Shown here piece after piece: positions 57,901 to 62,278 of a stretch of 64,000 bases of DNA. The notes beneath the pieces were generated by a model, which did no database searches, was not told the DNA's origin, and worked only from the letters and a program-made list of their open reading frames with translations. A program made the position numbers and the translations under genes. Numbering within the stretch: position 1 is the stretch's first letter; every line of letters starts with the position of its first letter. The stretch is taken from positions 25,765,432 through 25,829,431 of the forward strand of contig JAJLRJ010000008.1 in NCBI GenBank assembly GCA_024195265.1, read 5' to 3'. The DNA is from Dendrophyllia cribrosa. Its lineage: Eukaryota > Cnidaria > Anthozoa > Scleractinia > Dendrophylliidae.

Positions 57901-60679
57901 GGTTTAATGTTCTGATCAGGAAGATGTCTACCTCGCTTATTAACCTTCAGAGGGTAAGCTACAGCTGTACAATAAATTCTAGGTTATAACGCGTACCCTC
58001 CTCCTCCCTCCGTATTATTTTCCGTTGATCATTGGATCAGTATAAGCGCTCTTGCTGTCTCTAGGCGCACTTTCTACAGAAAGTTGATTTCACTTTGCTT
58101 ATCAACCAAAGGGTAATTATCTCGAAGTTTATACTTCAAGCATTTTTCCGTTGTGTTCTCATGTGAGTTGTAGTTGTAGTAGTTTTTGTTGCTGTTGTTG
58201 ATGTTGTTGTCAAAATACATTAACATTACTCTCGCAGTACTTTTCCATACCAGATAAATATTGGGTATAACCTGCGATAGGTTAGCATCCCATAAGAAAG
58301 ATTTGCAATATTTCCAGCTGATTTTAAACATGAAATCAGTTTCCTGCCTTAGTAGTTCGCTCGACCTGATGATGATGACGATGAGCTCTCTACAGATTTC
58401 CTTACATTTCTTATATTCGTAGTTTAGAGAATTTTATAAATTTGGTGATCATTTCCTTCAATTTGCGTTACACACTTGCTGGCTTATATCAAGCCTCCTA
58501 AGCATTATATACTATTATAACATAGCTAGGAGAGCCGCGCAATCAAATTCAGTATACGTAAGCGTGCTCAAAATCCCGATAGTGCACGCTGATAGCGTGA
58601 GCAAATCGCTTCGCCAGAATTCGCGTCGGATTTGATGCACAATTCCACCGGCTATGTTATAAAACAATTGGTTCATGCTTTTAGCTGTGCACTATCGAGT
58701 TATGGAGCACGTGGGAAGTTTGGAGAGCACTCAAGAAGCTAGAGTTAACTCTTACGCTTCTTTCGTGTTCTCCAAACTTCCCACGTGCTCCATAACTCGA
58801 TAGTGCACGCTAAAGCATGAACCAATTGTTAAGCAGTAATCACAGATTATGGAGATGCGTTCGAAGGAATTTCCGGCGGAAATGTGCCCCTGAAAAAAAC
58901 CAATAGTGGCGGCCGTTTGGAAGACCGGAAGACCACATAAACCACAGGACAACCAACACGAAATTAGGATTGCGTTCTTCGAACGCGATCATAACATCTC
59001 GATTTTATATCTCCCCAGGCCCTCGCTGGTGAAGTGGGAATGAGCAGTGAGCTGGACGAAGTTGCGCGTGCGCTGTTTAATGGTCAGATTCCTAACATTT
59101 GGCGCAAGCTGGCTCCTGCAACTCTGAAGTCACTCGGCAACTGGATGGAACACTTCCTGAAACGTTTGAACCAATACAACAAATGGGTAGGAGATTCGTT
59201 CTTTTGGTGGTGCCATACGTTAGTCATCCAGTGCATAACCCTTTAGACTGTGATAGTGTGCGTTTTGAGACAAAACGACAACAACAGAAAACAGATTAGA
59301 CAAAAAATGTCAAAAAAAAGTTATAAATAGAATATTTTCTAACTTTGAACTTATGATATTTGTTTTGATAGTTTAAACTGGTTAAGGTTACTGGACACGT
59401 CCAATTTATCCCTTTATATTGAGATAGCGTTGAGGAAGCCCCAAACAACATCAGCCTTAATGTTTTTACTTGGGCTTCCTCTCCGTTTGTTTAGTGTATT
59501 TTTGTTAATATGCATTCTTTTTGTGGCAAATGGAGAAATCTAAAATCCAACCCGAAAATTATCTCCATGAAATTTGGTTTTTTGTTCTTACGTTTCTAAT
59601 GAACTTTCATTCACTTTTCCCGCAGGTAAACGAAGGTGAACCTGCAGTAATCTGGTTATCTGGGCTACACATCCCGGAGTCTTACTTGACAGCCCTCGTG
59701 CAAGCCACGTGCCGTAAGAACGGTTGGCCATTGGATCGTTCCACATTGTACACTACGGTCACAAAGTACAGGACCGCGGAGGAGGTGACTGAGAGAACAC
59801 ATGCCGGTTGCTTTGTGAGTGGTCTATATCTGGAGGGTGCCTCGTGGGACTTGGACACAGGGTGTCTTCAAAGACCCAAGCCAAAGGTGCTTGTCGAGGA
59901 GCTGCCTATCCTCAAAGTGATCCCCATTGAAGCACACAGACTTAAGCTGCAGGTAACTTGAAAACTGCTATTATTTTGCAAAATGATGAAAAACAATTAG
60001 TATCTTTAGAAAAGGTATCGCTATTGGTCGCTTAAGGATTCCATCCACTGACTCAAAAGTAAGAACAATCTTGTGCAATATAGTAAACAGTACCATAGGA
60101 AAGTACCTCTCAATAGCTTTTATTTGAATAGTCACACTTGGATTTCATCCACAGACTCAAAAGTAAGAACTATCATGCCCAATGTAATAAACAGCACCAT
60201 AGAGAAGTACTGCTGAATAGCTTTCATTTGAATAGTTACATGATAGGGTTTCATCCACAGACTCAAAAGTTTTTTTCTTTTTAATTTTTAAGTTAGAAAC
60301 ACCTTGAACAGCATAATAAACTGTACCATAGAAAAGTACTGCTTTGTAGCTTTCATGTGAATGGTTAGGGGTACACCCATAGACCTAAAAATTAGAACCA
60401 TCTTGTACAGCGTAATAAATAGTACCACAGGAAAGTTAACTTTGAACGTATACATTTCGAGCACAATAAAAGTTATTGGAGTTAGTTAGGTAGTCTTATG
60501 TGTTAACGGATCTGCTACTTTCACCTTTGCAGAACACCTACCGTTCACCCGTCTACACGACATCTCAGCGGCGTAACGCTATGGGAGTTGGACTGGTGTT
60601 TGAGGCAGACTTGGCGACTCATGAGCACATCTCTCACTGGGTGCTACAGGGTGTATGCCTGACACTCAACTCTGACTAG
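73..60679 (+). CDS. DNAH10: Axonemal dynein heavy chain 10, 50 exons, 5' end missing
   Basis: This is the motor subunit of an inner-arm dynein; it hydrolyses ATP and moves along microtubules inside cilia and flagella. I assembled 50 exons from splice sites, phase continuity and match to the remembered DNAH10 family. They give about 3,480 residues; the family is about 4,500, so roughly the first 1,000 lie upstream. The order is tail, linker, AAA1 to AAA4, stalk with microtubule-binding domain, AAA5, AAA6 and C-terminal domain. DNAH10-type phrases include [31 protein letters not shown] and the ending [12 protein letters not shown]. Every exon junction is in phase except at AAA4: exon 28 holds two extra bases and exon 29 ends one base out of phase. 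The exon coordinates are given in the domain entries below. The paralogue call rests on sequence memory, not on a search. Confidence 0.95.
895..4262. repeat. Short matching repeats flanking the DIRS-like element
   Basis: A short motif TCACACTGAT..ATCAGTGGAA occurs at about 899-922 and again, in the same orientation, at about 4239-4261, on either side of the recombinase/RT ORFs. Each copy is itself near-palindromic (CACTGAT/ATCAGTG). DIRS/Ngaro elements carry split or inverted terminal repeats, so these may be relics of the termini. A second direct repeat (GGTATCCATGGCAACC) occurs at about 4206 and 4329. Confidence 0.35.
1653..4223 (-). mobile_element. Decayed DIRS-like tyrosine-recombinase retrotransposon in intron 2
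   Basis: Read on the minus strand, the order is gag-like ORF (about 4223-3780, phrase [10 protein letters not shown]...[12 protein letters not shown] typical of DIRS ORF1), reverse transcriptase (3820-2994; [32 protein letters not shown] catalytic box), RNase H (about 2790-2240; [25 protein letters not shown]), and a tyrosine recombinase N-terminal part (2240-1653; [37 protein letters not shown]). The recombinase follows RNase H directly, as in DIRS/Ngaro elements, which use it instead of a DDE integrase. Frameshifts separate the ORFs, and the recombinase ORF loses family similarity after FLRAGEF, so the copy is not expected to be autonomous. It is antisense to DNAH10. Confidence 0.85.
6084..6712. 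mobile_element. Pogo-like TIR element with a hAT-like MITE nested inside
   Basis: The outer termini are TACAGTAGAACTC (6084) and the inverse ...GGGTTCTTTACTGTA (6712), resembling pogo/Tc1-type ends with TA flanks. Inside, CAGTGCTGTCATTAA (about 6183) and its inverse TTAATGACAGCCCTG (about 6596-6610) bound a second element; ATCAGA flanks it on both sides and may be a degenerate hAT-type target duplication. Confidence 0.5.
7404..7600 (+). pseudogene. Two decayed partial copies of DNAH10 exon 4 with donor site
   Basis: About 7404-7470 and 7500-7592 each resemble the last 50-60 nt of exon 4 plus its donor and the first intronic bases (GTAAGATTCTCATT). The second copy still reads [19 protein letters not shown], against [19 protein letters not shown] from exon 4, but with one extra codon. 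The first copy is more diverged. They lie in intron 4 and are not expected to be spliced in, because their acceptors are not evident. Confidence 0.65.
7790..9187. mobile_element. 1.4-kb TIR element with embedded tRNA-like SINE
   Basis: AATTGAAGGGCCGAGAGCAT at the left (7790) matches the inverse at the right (about 9130-9187) over about 60 bp, including GTCCAGCCTATATGAC. The interior has no convincing protein. It contains at 8732-8985 a copy of a tRNA-like repeat also found at 41772-42030. Confidence 0.65.
8732..8985 (+). repeat. tRNA(Glu)-like SINE candidate, copy 1
   Basis: The head has a pol III A box (TGGTCTAGTGGTTTGG) and B box (GGGTTCGAATC) spaced as in tRNA(Glu). It is followed by a T-run (8823-8847) and a body (ACTGGACATTATGAAAGTGA ... 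CGCAATATTGCGTTAC). The acceptor-stem ends do not pair as a functional tRNA would, so it is called a SINE. Confidence 0.55.
9218..9720. repeat. Tandem repeat, three units of about 120-140 bp
   Basis: Units begin TGGTCACCTGC at about 9316, 9435 and 9575 and continue with G-rich sequence (GGGAGGGTGGGGAGTTGGA). A single copy with the same left flank (GAATATGC.AAGC) is at 13575-13835 in intron 8. The short ORFs across these units are repeat artefacts. Confidence 0.7.
10400..20239 (+). CDS. DNAH10: DNAH10 exons 6-14: linker (DHC_N2) region
   Basis: Exons 10400-10578, 11217-11428, 11991-12381, 13875-13997, 15915-16148, 16757-16980, 18274-18442, 19073-19176 and 20056-20239. They encode the linker, the mechanical lever that swings across the AAA ring during the power stroke. 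Recognisable phrases are [19 protein letters not shown] at its start, [17 protein letters not shown], and the run-in to the motor ring, [20 protein letters not shown]. Phases are consistent throughout (0,2,0,0,0,2,0,2,0). Exon 12 lies 51 nt downstream of a long hairpin (18114-18222). Exon 8 is followed by a minisatellite-bearing element. Confidence 0.93.
12483..13218. repeat. Minisatellite array (90/88-bp units, ~7 copies) within inverted termini
   Basis: Units start at about 12558, 12648, 12738, 12828, 12918, 13006 and 13094, each with CATTTGAATGGTCACA and CAGACTCAAAAGTTAGAAC. Because 90 is a multiple of three, a 160-codon ORF runs through the array. The array is bounded by ACCCTTAAACTCCCAAGA on the left and an inverse-like GACTCCAGGAGTGAAAGGGTT on the right, so the whole may be a TIR element carrying an expanded minisatellite. 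Confidence 0.75.
13575..13835. repeat. Single-unit copy of the 9218-9720 repeat family
   Basis: This shares GAATATGCGAAGC, ACATTGAGCCTGTGATA, TGGTCACCTGCCTTACCCAT and TTGGCTCATGGGAACC with the array in intron 5, but has one unit. It ends about 40 nt before exon 9. Confidence 0.65.
14167..15282. mobile_element. 1.1-kb TIR element in intron 9, holding a 55-codon ORF
   Basis: GCGTAGTCAATCGATGAAAA at the left is inverted at the right (TTTTTATCGATTGACTACGC), followed inward by ATCGATTTTTACCGAT-type repeats. The interior has a short + ORF (14404-14571) beginning [18 protein letters not shown], very rich in K and E; its status is unknown. A fragment of the intronic MITE family lies at 14835-14900. 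Confidence 0.6.
16296..16512. mobile_element. Short TIR element (MITE) in intron 10
   Basis: GGTGGAATCGGGCATACCCA near 16311 is inverted as TGGGTATGCCCGAATCCCC at about 16487-16508. It has no coding content. A partial SINE follows at 16541-16718. Confidence 0.5.
17100..17440 (-). mobile_element. LINE 3' end fragment (ORF2 C-terminus)
   Basis: On the minus strand about 17427-17212 translates as the C-terminal tail of a non-LTR retrotransposon ORF2. It includes [16 protein letters not shown] and the motif [17 protein letters not shown], and ends DYLLA-stop at 17212-17214. A GATGTA-type tail lies near 17100. It is 5'-truncated, as usual. Confidence 0.7.
17517..17827. mobile_element. MITE with AAGGCCGTTTACAC-type termini
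   Basis: AAGGTCCGTTTACACATG at the left and its inverse TGTGTAAACGGCCTT at the right. The interior has repeated TGCGATTT and GCGACA words. It is non-coding. Confidence 0.6.
17928..18222. mobile_element. Perfect 19-bp TIR MITE joined to a long hairpin, upstream of exon 12
   Basis: TTTAGTATATACTGAAACA (17928-17947) is exactly inverted at about 18096-18114. It is followed by a hairpin (18114-18222) with about 45-nt arms (AACAACTATTCACCTCAGTG ... inverse) around a GC-rich loop. Related sequence recurs at 21950-22040. The hairpin ends 51 nt before exon 12. Confidence 0.65.
19206..19680. repeat. Minisatellite family copy, about 3 units
   Basis: Three diverged units with AATGGTCACACTT.AGGATT and CCACAGACTCAAAAGTTA occupy intron 13. 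Further short copies of the family occur at about 33080-33360, 38590-38680, 47185-47470, 48340-48550, 57090-57185 and 59975-60440. Confidence 0.7.
20936..23665 (+). CDS. DNAH10: DNAH10 exons 15-19: AAA1, main ATPase site
   Basis: Exons 20936-21070, 21216-21368, 21655-21843, 22304-22450 and 23474-23665, all in phase 0. AAA1 is the principal ATP-hydrolysing module of dynein. The Walker A motif GPAGTGKT is at 20969-20992 and the Walker B motif CFDEFNR at 21264-21284. Also visible are the sensor-I segment [17 protein letters not shown] and the conserved YDFGLRALK stretch. All catalytic residues expected in a working AAA1 are present. Intron 18 contains two partial copies of the exon 19 start. Confidence 0.95.
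23962..24589. mobile_element. TIR element (GTGTTCAC ends) before exon 20
   Basis: GTGTTCACGTCAGTACCGAAACATG and its inverse CATGTTTCGCCCTAGTGTGAAC bound 628 bp; the longest exact stem is short. Inside is the duplicated word GAAACTACTTCGTGAAGTAG. Upstream, 23731-23880 carries another palindromic repeat (GCCTACGTAGC). Confidence 0.55.
24625..27117 (+). CDS. DNAH10: DNAH10 exons 20-23: AAA2
   Basis: Exons 24625-24743, 24893-25187, 25909-26166 and 26901-27117, with phases 2,0,0,1. AAA2 binds ATP structurally in dyneins. The P-loop GPTGGGKT is at 24685-24708. The Walker-B-like segment is [16 protein letters not shown]. The sensor segment [15 protein letters not shown] follows in exon 22. As I recall it, the human protein has a less canonical P-loop here; this copy keeps the standard GxxGGGKT form. 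Exon 23 ([14 protein letters not shown]...) is the least conserved exon of the group, as expected for this family. Confidence 0.93.
25458..25665 (-). mobile_element. LINE ORF2 C-terminal fragment in intron 21
   Basis: The minus strand reads [19 protein letters not shown], then [20 protein letters not shown], ending FQSEVNY-stop at 25458-25460. The [13 protein letters not shown] motif is the hallmark of the end of non-LTR ORF2 proteins. Only the 3' end remains. Confidence 0.65.
26200..26745. mobile_element. TIR element containing a second, nested MITE
   Basis: Outer ends TTAAAGGGACACTATC and inverse GGTGTCTCTTTAA. Nested at 26251-26480 is a MITE with ends GGCCCGTTTCTCGAAA and its inverse, flanked by CCAGG on both sides as a likely target duplication. 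The whole lies in intron 22. Confidence 0.6.
27362..27606 (-). mobile_element. Palindromic-end MITE family, copy in intron 23
   Basis: Copy of a family marked by TTTGAGTGTCGAAAGTAA, GTGATTGGCCAAAAAAATCT, CGCGTTTTCCCGCGC and GGCCAGAGTAATTACTTTGG. Other copies are at 38084-38320 (+), 39605-39861 (-), 48562-48800 (+, truncated), 56139-56408 (+) and a fragment at 14835-14900. A SINE fragment (27262-27362) abuts it. Confidence 0.7.
27834..33764 (+). CDS. DNAH10: DNAH10 exons 24-27: AAA3
   Basis: Exons 27834-28111, 31562-31849, 32439-32837 and 33603-33764, all ending in phase 0. AAA3 is the regulatory nucleotide site. The P-loop GETGTSKS is at 28043-28066; the Walker B segment [11 protein letters not shown] is near 31680-31711. 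The segment [20 protein letters not shown] and the phrase [19 protein letters not shown] are typical dynein AAA3 landmarks. Intron 24, between the P-loop exon and the Walker B exon, is 3.4 kb and contains two near-identical TTAA-flanked elements and a LINE-like tail. Confidence 0.94.
28425..29436. mobile_element. piggyBac-like non-autonomous element, copy 1
   Basis: 1,012 bp with ends CCCATTCACACCTGA and the inverse TCAGGTGTCAATGGG, directly flanked by TTAA at 28421-28424 and 29437-29440. CCC/GGG ends with a TTAA target duplication are the piggyBac pattern. No transposase is encoded; the short ORFs on both strands are identical to those of copy 2 and unlike known proteins. Confidence 0.75.
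29946..30956. mobile_element. piggyBac-like non-autonomous element, copy 2
   Basis: 1,011 bp in the same orientation, flanked by TTAA (29942-29945 and 30957-30960). By eye it differs from copy 1 at one site, CTAGTCATGC instead of CTAGTCAATGC. The 505-bp spacer between the copies is unique and contains CCCTAA-like words (about 29818-29888). Confidence 0.75.
30961..31186 (+). mobile_element. LINE-like 3' tail with AATAAA and (TATC)n
   Basis: AT-rich sequence ending GTGTATAAATAAAGTTG then CTATCTATCTATCT. An AATAAA close to a tetranucleotide tail is usual at the end of non-LTR elements. No ORF2 residue is visible. Confidence 0.45.
32883..33012. mobile_element. 130-bp MITE in intron 26
   Basis: TGCAGAATACCCCGCAA is exactly inverted at 32994-33012. 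The interior (TGTGTCAGAACTCTTTGAAG) is related to 42155-42190. Confidence 0.6.
33765..34885. other. Intron 27: mostly unrecognised
   Basis: I see an antisense LINE-like tail (TCATCATCATCACTTTTATTTA near 34336-34357) and otherwise nothing beyond low-complexity AT-rich sequence and a C-rich tract at 34691-34711. Confidence 0.35.
34886..36806 (+). CDS. DNAH10: DNAH10 exons 28-31: AAA4, reading frame broken as sequenced
   Basis: Exons 34886-35209, 35317-35404, 35773-36012 and 36609-36806. The domain opens with [22 protein letters not shown] and reaches the P-loop GVGG. An extra base at about 35021 then creates an in-frame TAG (35021-35023). In the shifted frame the expected Walker A remainder [15 protein letters not shown] reads cleanly. 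One extra G in the G-run 35063-35067 shifts the frame again before [17 protein letters not shown]. The Walker B segment [10 protein letters not shown] is intact. Exon 29 ends in phase 2, although exon 30 (VRDEANKAG...) needs phase 0, so one base appears to be missing near 35403. Exons 30-31 are normal. The cause is either local assembly error or a true lesion. Confidence 0.85.
36845..37078 (+). repeat. tRNA-derived SINE, full copy in intron 31
   Basis: The tRNA-like head has an A box (TGATGGTGCAGTGGTTTAGC) and a B-box-like GATGGTTCCAGGCC. The body includes TGTCTCTCTCCATCCAGGTG, GTATAAATGGGTACC and GACTAGCATCCCATTCAGGG. The head is too diverged to be a working tRNA. Confidence 0.7.
37369..41019 (+). 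CDS. DNAH10: DNAH10 exons 32-35: coiled-coil stalk and microtubule-binding domain
   Basis: Exons 37369-37700, 38335-38500, 38889-39041 and 40802-41019, with phases 2,0,0,2. Exon 32 encodes the outgoing coiled coil ([18 protein letters not shown]... rich in E, K, A and L). Exons 33-34 encode the microtubule-binding head ([18 protein letters not shown] to [14 protein letters not shown]). Exon 35 encodes the returning coiled coil ([38 protein letters not shown]). This antiparallel stalk transmits the nucleotide state of the ring to the microtubule contact. Exon 33 begins only 15 nt after the end of a MITE. Intron 34 holds a seven-unit minisatellite. Confidence 0.95.
38084..38320 (+). mobile_element. 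Palindromic-end MITE abutting exon 33
   Basis: This belongs to the family described at 27362. It contains AACCAAAGTAACTAGTCCGA, CGCCAAGCGCGGGAAAACGC and the end CAATTGAAAACCGCTCTAA. Its last base is about 15 nt before exon 33, so the branch point for that exon is probably inside the MITE. Confidence 0.7.
39605..39861 (-). mobile_element. Palindromic-end MITE, copy in intron 34
   Basis: Both ends are present: CAGTTGAGTGTCGAAGG and its inverse-like TATGACACTGAAGTGAAAAC. The core has TGTGATTGGCTAAAACAATC. It lies just before the minisatellite array. Confidence 0.65.
39955..40735. repeat. Minisatellite array (about 105-bp units, ~7 copies), same family
   Basis: Units contain TAGCTTTCATTTGAATGGTC, ATCCACAGACTCAAAAGTTA and CACCTTGTACAGCATAATAA. 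The array ends with GGATTGACTCAAGGAGTAAAAG, like the right terminus of the 12.5-kb array. It fills most of intron 34, upstream of exon 35. Confidence 0.75.
41296..49873 (+). CDS. DNAH10: DNAH10 exons 36-39: post-stalk strut and AAA5
   Basis: Exons 41296-41665, 47494-47629, 48020-48263 and 49744-49873, with phases 0,1,2,0. The exons encode [37 protein letters not shown], the highly conserved [19 protein letters not shown], the AAA5 segment [17 protein letters not shown] with [14 protein letters not shown], and [20 protein letters not shown]. Intron 36 (41666-47493) is the longest here at 5.8 kb and hosts the antisense J-protein gene. AAA5 has no working nucleotide site in axonemal dyneins, so no P-loop is expected. 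Confidence 0.94.
41772..42030 (-). repeat. tRNA(Glu)-like SINE candidate, copy 2 (antisense)
   Basis: This is the reverse complement of the repeat at 8732-8985, from CGCAATATTGCG through CACTTTCATAATGA to the A box (TGGTCCAGTGGCC) near 42009. The head retains GGATTCAC around the anticodon position, consistent with a tRNA(Glu) origin. Where copy 1 has a T-run this copy has a long G-rich tract (41902-41949). Confidence 0.55.
42061..44150. other. Intron 36, left part: no gene seen
   Basis: AT-rich with no supported ORF. It holds a fragment of the 32883 MITE (about 42155-42190), a C tract (43141-43163), and two palindromes near 43490-43551 (GATAAGCTTTTAAGCTTATC; TTCACCTTAGTTAAAACTAAGGTGAA region). 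Confidence 0.5.
44200..44766 (-). CDS. DnaJ/HSP40 class B co-chaperone, DNAJB6-like, intronless, nested
   Basis: A single uninterrupted ORF of 188 codons plus stop. The N-terminus is a complete J domain (residues 1-70) with the HPD triad at residues 32-34 (RWHPDKNP) and the helix IV segment [14 protein letters not shown] domains stimulate Hsp70 ATPase. A G/F-type region follows, including [20 protein letters not shown], the signature of the DNAJB2/B3/B6/B8 group. It is shorter than DNAJB6 and lacks the long S/T-rich and C-terminal part. The start at 44766 (MSEDYYEIL) is preferred because J domains begin there; an in-frame ATG at 44829 would add 21 residues. It lies inside DNAH10 intron 36, antisense. 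The lack of introns suggests a retrocopy, but no poly-A trace remains. The exact orthologue is unsure. Confidence 0.85.
   Translation of the reverse strand: MSEDYYEILQVPRSATEDDIRKGYRRQALRWHPDKNPANKEAAAERFKLVSEAYEVLSNKEKREIYDRYGKEGLSATPRDESGEFAATFETFPSHVFRSPDEVFREFFGTSSFDDIFGQMAFQTFGGFNDFRSSKNTSTRRNRGQNSDFNEANVYEDPFSNRSFIDESNFDFDNRFAKDLKMSSNNWL
44879..44900 (-). promoter_or_regulatory. Candidate promoter of nested J-protein gene (CRE + TATA-like)
   Basis: On the minus strand a full palindromic CRE octamer TGACGTCA (44893-44900) is followed about 10 nt later by a TATA-like TATTTTAA (44879-44886), roughly 50 nt before the first ATG (44829). This arrangement suggests an independent promoter, but it is sequence-only evidence. 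Confidence 0.45.
45585..45740. mobile_element. Palindromic element with G/C-tract ends
   Basis: A 28-base G tract (45585-45612), then CTCCCATATAAAAATGACGG, and the inverse CCGTCATTTTTATACGTGAG followed by a C tract (45722-45738). The arms pair over about 40 nt with a spacer. It is non-coding. Confidence 0.6.
45822..46801. mobile_element. 980-bp element with ~124-bp inverted repeats, in intron 36
   Basis: The left arm 45822-45945 (TTACTGTGCGAATCCAAAAA ... GTCACGAAACC) matches the inverse at 46678-46801 with few mismatches. The interior has no recognised protein. The end of a short ORF repeats in both arms only because the arms are copies. I could not see a clear target duplication. Confidence 0.65.
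48869..49716. mobile_element. TIR element with hAT-like CAGGG ends before exon 39
   Basis: CAGGGTTCTATCTAGG at the left and CCTAGATAGAACCCTG at the right, 848 bp apart. The interior has a CAACAA repeat (about 49306-49330) followed by TTTTATTT, which could be an antisense LINE tail. It ends 27 nt before exon 39. Confidence 0.6.
50353..50765. mobile_element. TIR element (TTTAAAGG ends) before exon 40
   Basis: TTTTAAAGGGGCAATGTCA and the imperfect inverse TGACATAGCTCCTTTAA bound 413 bp of AT-rich non-coding sequence. It ends 38 nt before exon 40. Confidence 0.5.
50804..53849 (+). CDS. DNAH10: DNAH10 exons 40-43: AAA6 region
   Basis: Exons 50804-51077, 51772-52031, 52751-53089 and 53649-53849, with phases 1,0,0,0. 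Conserved phrases are [74 protein letters not shown] and [19 protein letters not shown]6 closes the ring and contacts the linker base and C-terminal domain. No frame irregularity is visible. Intron 39 ends with a TIR element 38 nt before exon 40. Confidence 0.94.
51180..51250 (+). repeat. tRNA-like SINE head or tRNA pseudogene
   Basis: GCTTCGTAGCTCAGTTGGTA and, 30 nt on, GTGTTGGGCTCAATCC match an A and a B box. The acceptor and anticodon stems do not fold cleanly, so it is not called a functional tRNA. Confidence 0.5.
51251..52750. other. Introns 40 and 41: nothing recognised besides exon 41
   Basis: Apart from exon 41 (51772-52031) the sequence at 51251-51771 and 52032-52750 shows no repeat family or gene I can name. 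Confidence 0.4.
53988..60679 (+). CDS. DNAH10: DNAH10 exons 44-50: C-terminal domain and stop
   Basis: Exons 53988-54097, 55487-55682, 56746-56902, 57580-57953, 59019-59186, 59626-59952 and 60533-60679, with phases 2,0,1,0,0,0. The domain caps the ring and stabilises it. Conserved phrases are [93 protein letters not shown] and the terminal GVCLTLNSD before TAG at 60677-60679. The C-terminus is full length for the family. Confidence 0.95.
54974..55275. mobile_element. TIR element with internal hairpin in intron 44
   Basis: ATCGAATCAATAACAAAATT at the left is inverted near 55246-55275. Inside, GCTATCCAATTAC and its inverse form a hairpin at 55141-55174. Similar AATTACTAATTA words flank it at 54837-54973. 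Confidence 0.55.
56139..56408 (+). mobile_element. Palindromic-end MITE, most complete copy
   Basis: Ends GCAGTTTTCAATTGAGTGTC and CATTCAATTGATAACCGCTC. The core carries the shared GAACCAATTAGAACTCGTAG and AGTGGCGCGAGATTTTTTTA words. The 100-codon ORF across it is a repeat artefact. Confidence 0.7.
56512..56642 (-). repeat. tRNA-like SINE head in intron 45
   Basis: The minus strand has an A box (GGGATCGAGTGGTTAGGAAG) and a B box (GGTCTCGGGTTCAAGTG) in tRNA-like order. It follows the MITE at 56139-56408. Confidence 0.5.
57358..57541. mobile_element. Short MITE before exon 47
   Basis: TCCAGAAACGTTGGGGAGAC and the inverse GTCTCCCTGGAGTTTCTGGA. 184 bp, non-coding. It ends 38 nt before exon 47. 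Confidence 0.55.
58664..58830. repeat. Long hairpin, ~65-nt arms, in intron 47
   Basis: Left arm AACAATTGGTTCATGCTTTT through GAGCACGTGGGAAGTTTGGA; the right arm is its near-perfect inverse. Related GTGCACGCTGATAGCGTGAG words lie just upstream (58583-58603). Confidence 0.65.
59975..60440. repeat. Minisatellite family copy in intron 49, about 4 units
   Basis: Diverged units with ATTTGAATAGTCACACTT, TCCACAGACTCAAAAGTAAG and GTAATAAACAG. It occupies most of the intron between the last two coding exons. Confidence 0.65.
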
Positions 60680-61395
60680 AACGCTGCATTACAACTGTAA
60701 CCAACACTGTTAAAATTGCCTTTTCAATTCATCAGGCACTTTTGTTGCCGTGCGTTCTCTTGAGAAGTTTTCACGGTTGAACATCCATTGTAAATATTAA
60801 TGTGTTTTCCCTCTCACTCCAAGGATTGTCCAAGTTTTAAACATCACGTTTTTTTTTTAATGAAGCACTGCTCGAAATAACTGCTCCAAGTACTATCTGA
60901 TGAAATTGTTTATTGTTCTTTCATAATGGTGAAAGTTACCACGAACCGATATTTTCAATATGTGCCCGTCGTACATCCGAAAAACATTCACTCATTGTAT
61001 CAGCGTTCAATCTCCCGACGATAAACGCACGACACCAACAAATTTGTACTGTTCATTGCCTAAAAATAGTAGAAACACATTGATTCCATGTTTGATGACG
61101 CTGCGAGTACAACGGGTGAACACAACATTTTCTTGGAAATGTATCCACATGAATCTCTCCAAAAAATAAGAAAAAATACTGATATAGCTATCCATACGTA
61201 TTATTCACTGCTCGTAAACGTTTCATACGAAAAAAAAATGTTTTCTTGGAGTAAAAACTTCTTGTGATAGTATTTTTTCGCGTGCATTTTAAAGTCATGT
61301 TTAATTTATTAGTACGTATTTTGTTTGGAAGTGTATAAAAATTGTCATTAAATATTTTTGAAGTGTTTTTCGTTATAAATAAAGTTTATTTAGCC
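60680..61395 (+). other. DNAH10: DNAH10 3' UTR with AATAAA signal
   Basis: The stretch after the stop is AT-rich and has no convincing ORF. An AATAAA hexamer at about 61378-61383 is followed by T-rich sequence and is the best polyadenylation signal, giving a 3' UTR of about 0.7 kb. Usage is inferred. Confidence 0.5.
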
Positions 61396-61535
61396 TTTTA
61401 AAAAGGCACTAACAACAGTCTTATTTTCATTGAATTCTTTGTAGTTCTTGAATCTTTTCTATTTCCTTTTTGTATTTAGTATATCTTGAGACCTTTATCT
61501 TTATATCCTTGGTTAAAAGGGTAAAGGTTAAAGCC

Positions 61536-61809
61536 TAGTGGCTCACAACTGCTGGAGCTTAACCCGGTTTCTGTAGCATGAAGCGTCTGAGAGTATTACT
61601 GCTCCCCCCCCTGGATGGGATGCTAGTCCATCACAAGGTTACCCCCCAGTATTATGTCGCCGGGACCCATTTATACACCTGGGTGGAGAAAGACAACGTG
61701 GAGCAAAGTTTCTTGTCTAAGGAAACAACACGACGGCAGAGACCAGGCTTGAAACCACCGACCTTCAGGTTGAAAGTCTGACGCGCTAACCACTCGACCA
61801 CCGCGCCTC
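61536..61809 (-). repeat. tRNA-derived SINE, full copy 3' of DNAH10
   Basis: Antisense copy of the 36845 family: head 61740-61809 (A box TGGTCGAGTGGTTAGCGC, B box GGTGGTTTCAAGCC on the minus strand), body with GGTGTATAAATGGGTCCC, and tail AAACCGGGTTAAGCTCC. Partial copies are at 16541-16718 and 27262-27362, both antisense. Confidence 0.7.
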
Positions 61810-62278
61810 TCACATAACTTTAGTTACTTGACCATTTTTTTTGGTAACAAAACTTCAGTCTTCAATCCTTCAATTCCAGCCAGTGTATTTTTGTGATTTG
61901 GAACGATAATTTTACAGTCAACTCCCACCTTGTAAACACCTCGCTATTACGGACAACCCGCCATCACAGACAGAAGTTGCAGTCCGGCCAATATTACACG
62001 CACAGACTAATCGAACTCAGCTCTCTATTACAGACACAAAATCGTGGTCCTGAATGTGTCGTTTACTGCGAGATTTGACTGTCTTCACATTTACTTATTA
62101 GCCCGATACATGTTATTTGAGTCCACAGATAACCAGCTCCCTTACAGAACTTGCTAAAATTACTGTAAGCGTCCTACGCACTCGCATACAGGCAGCGGCA
62201 ACACGTTGCCCTCTTACCCACCACGTGATATGGACATCTGGCAACAAAAGGAAACATCTACGTTACCGTAAAAAAACT

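Noticed and set aside
73..60679. Other dynein paralogues (DNAH2, DNAH6, DNAH8, cytoplasmic)
   Set aside because: Phrases such as [35 protein letters not shown] and the GVCLTLNSD terminus fit DNAH10 best from memory. A search would be decisive.
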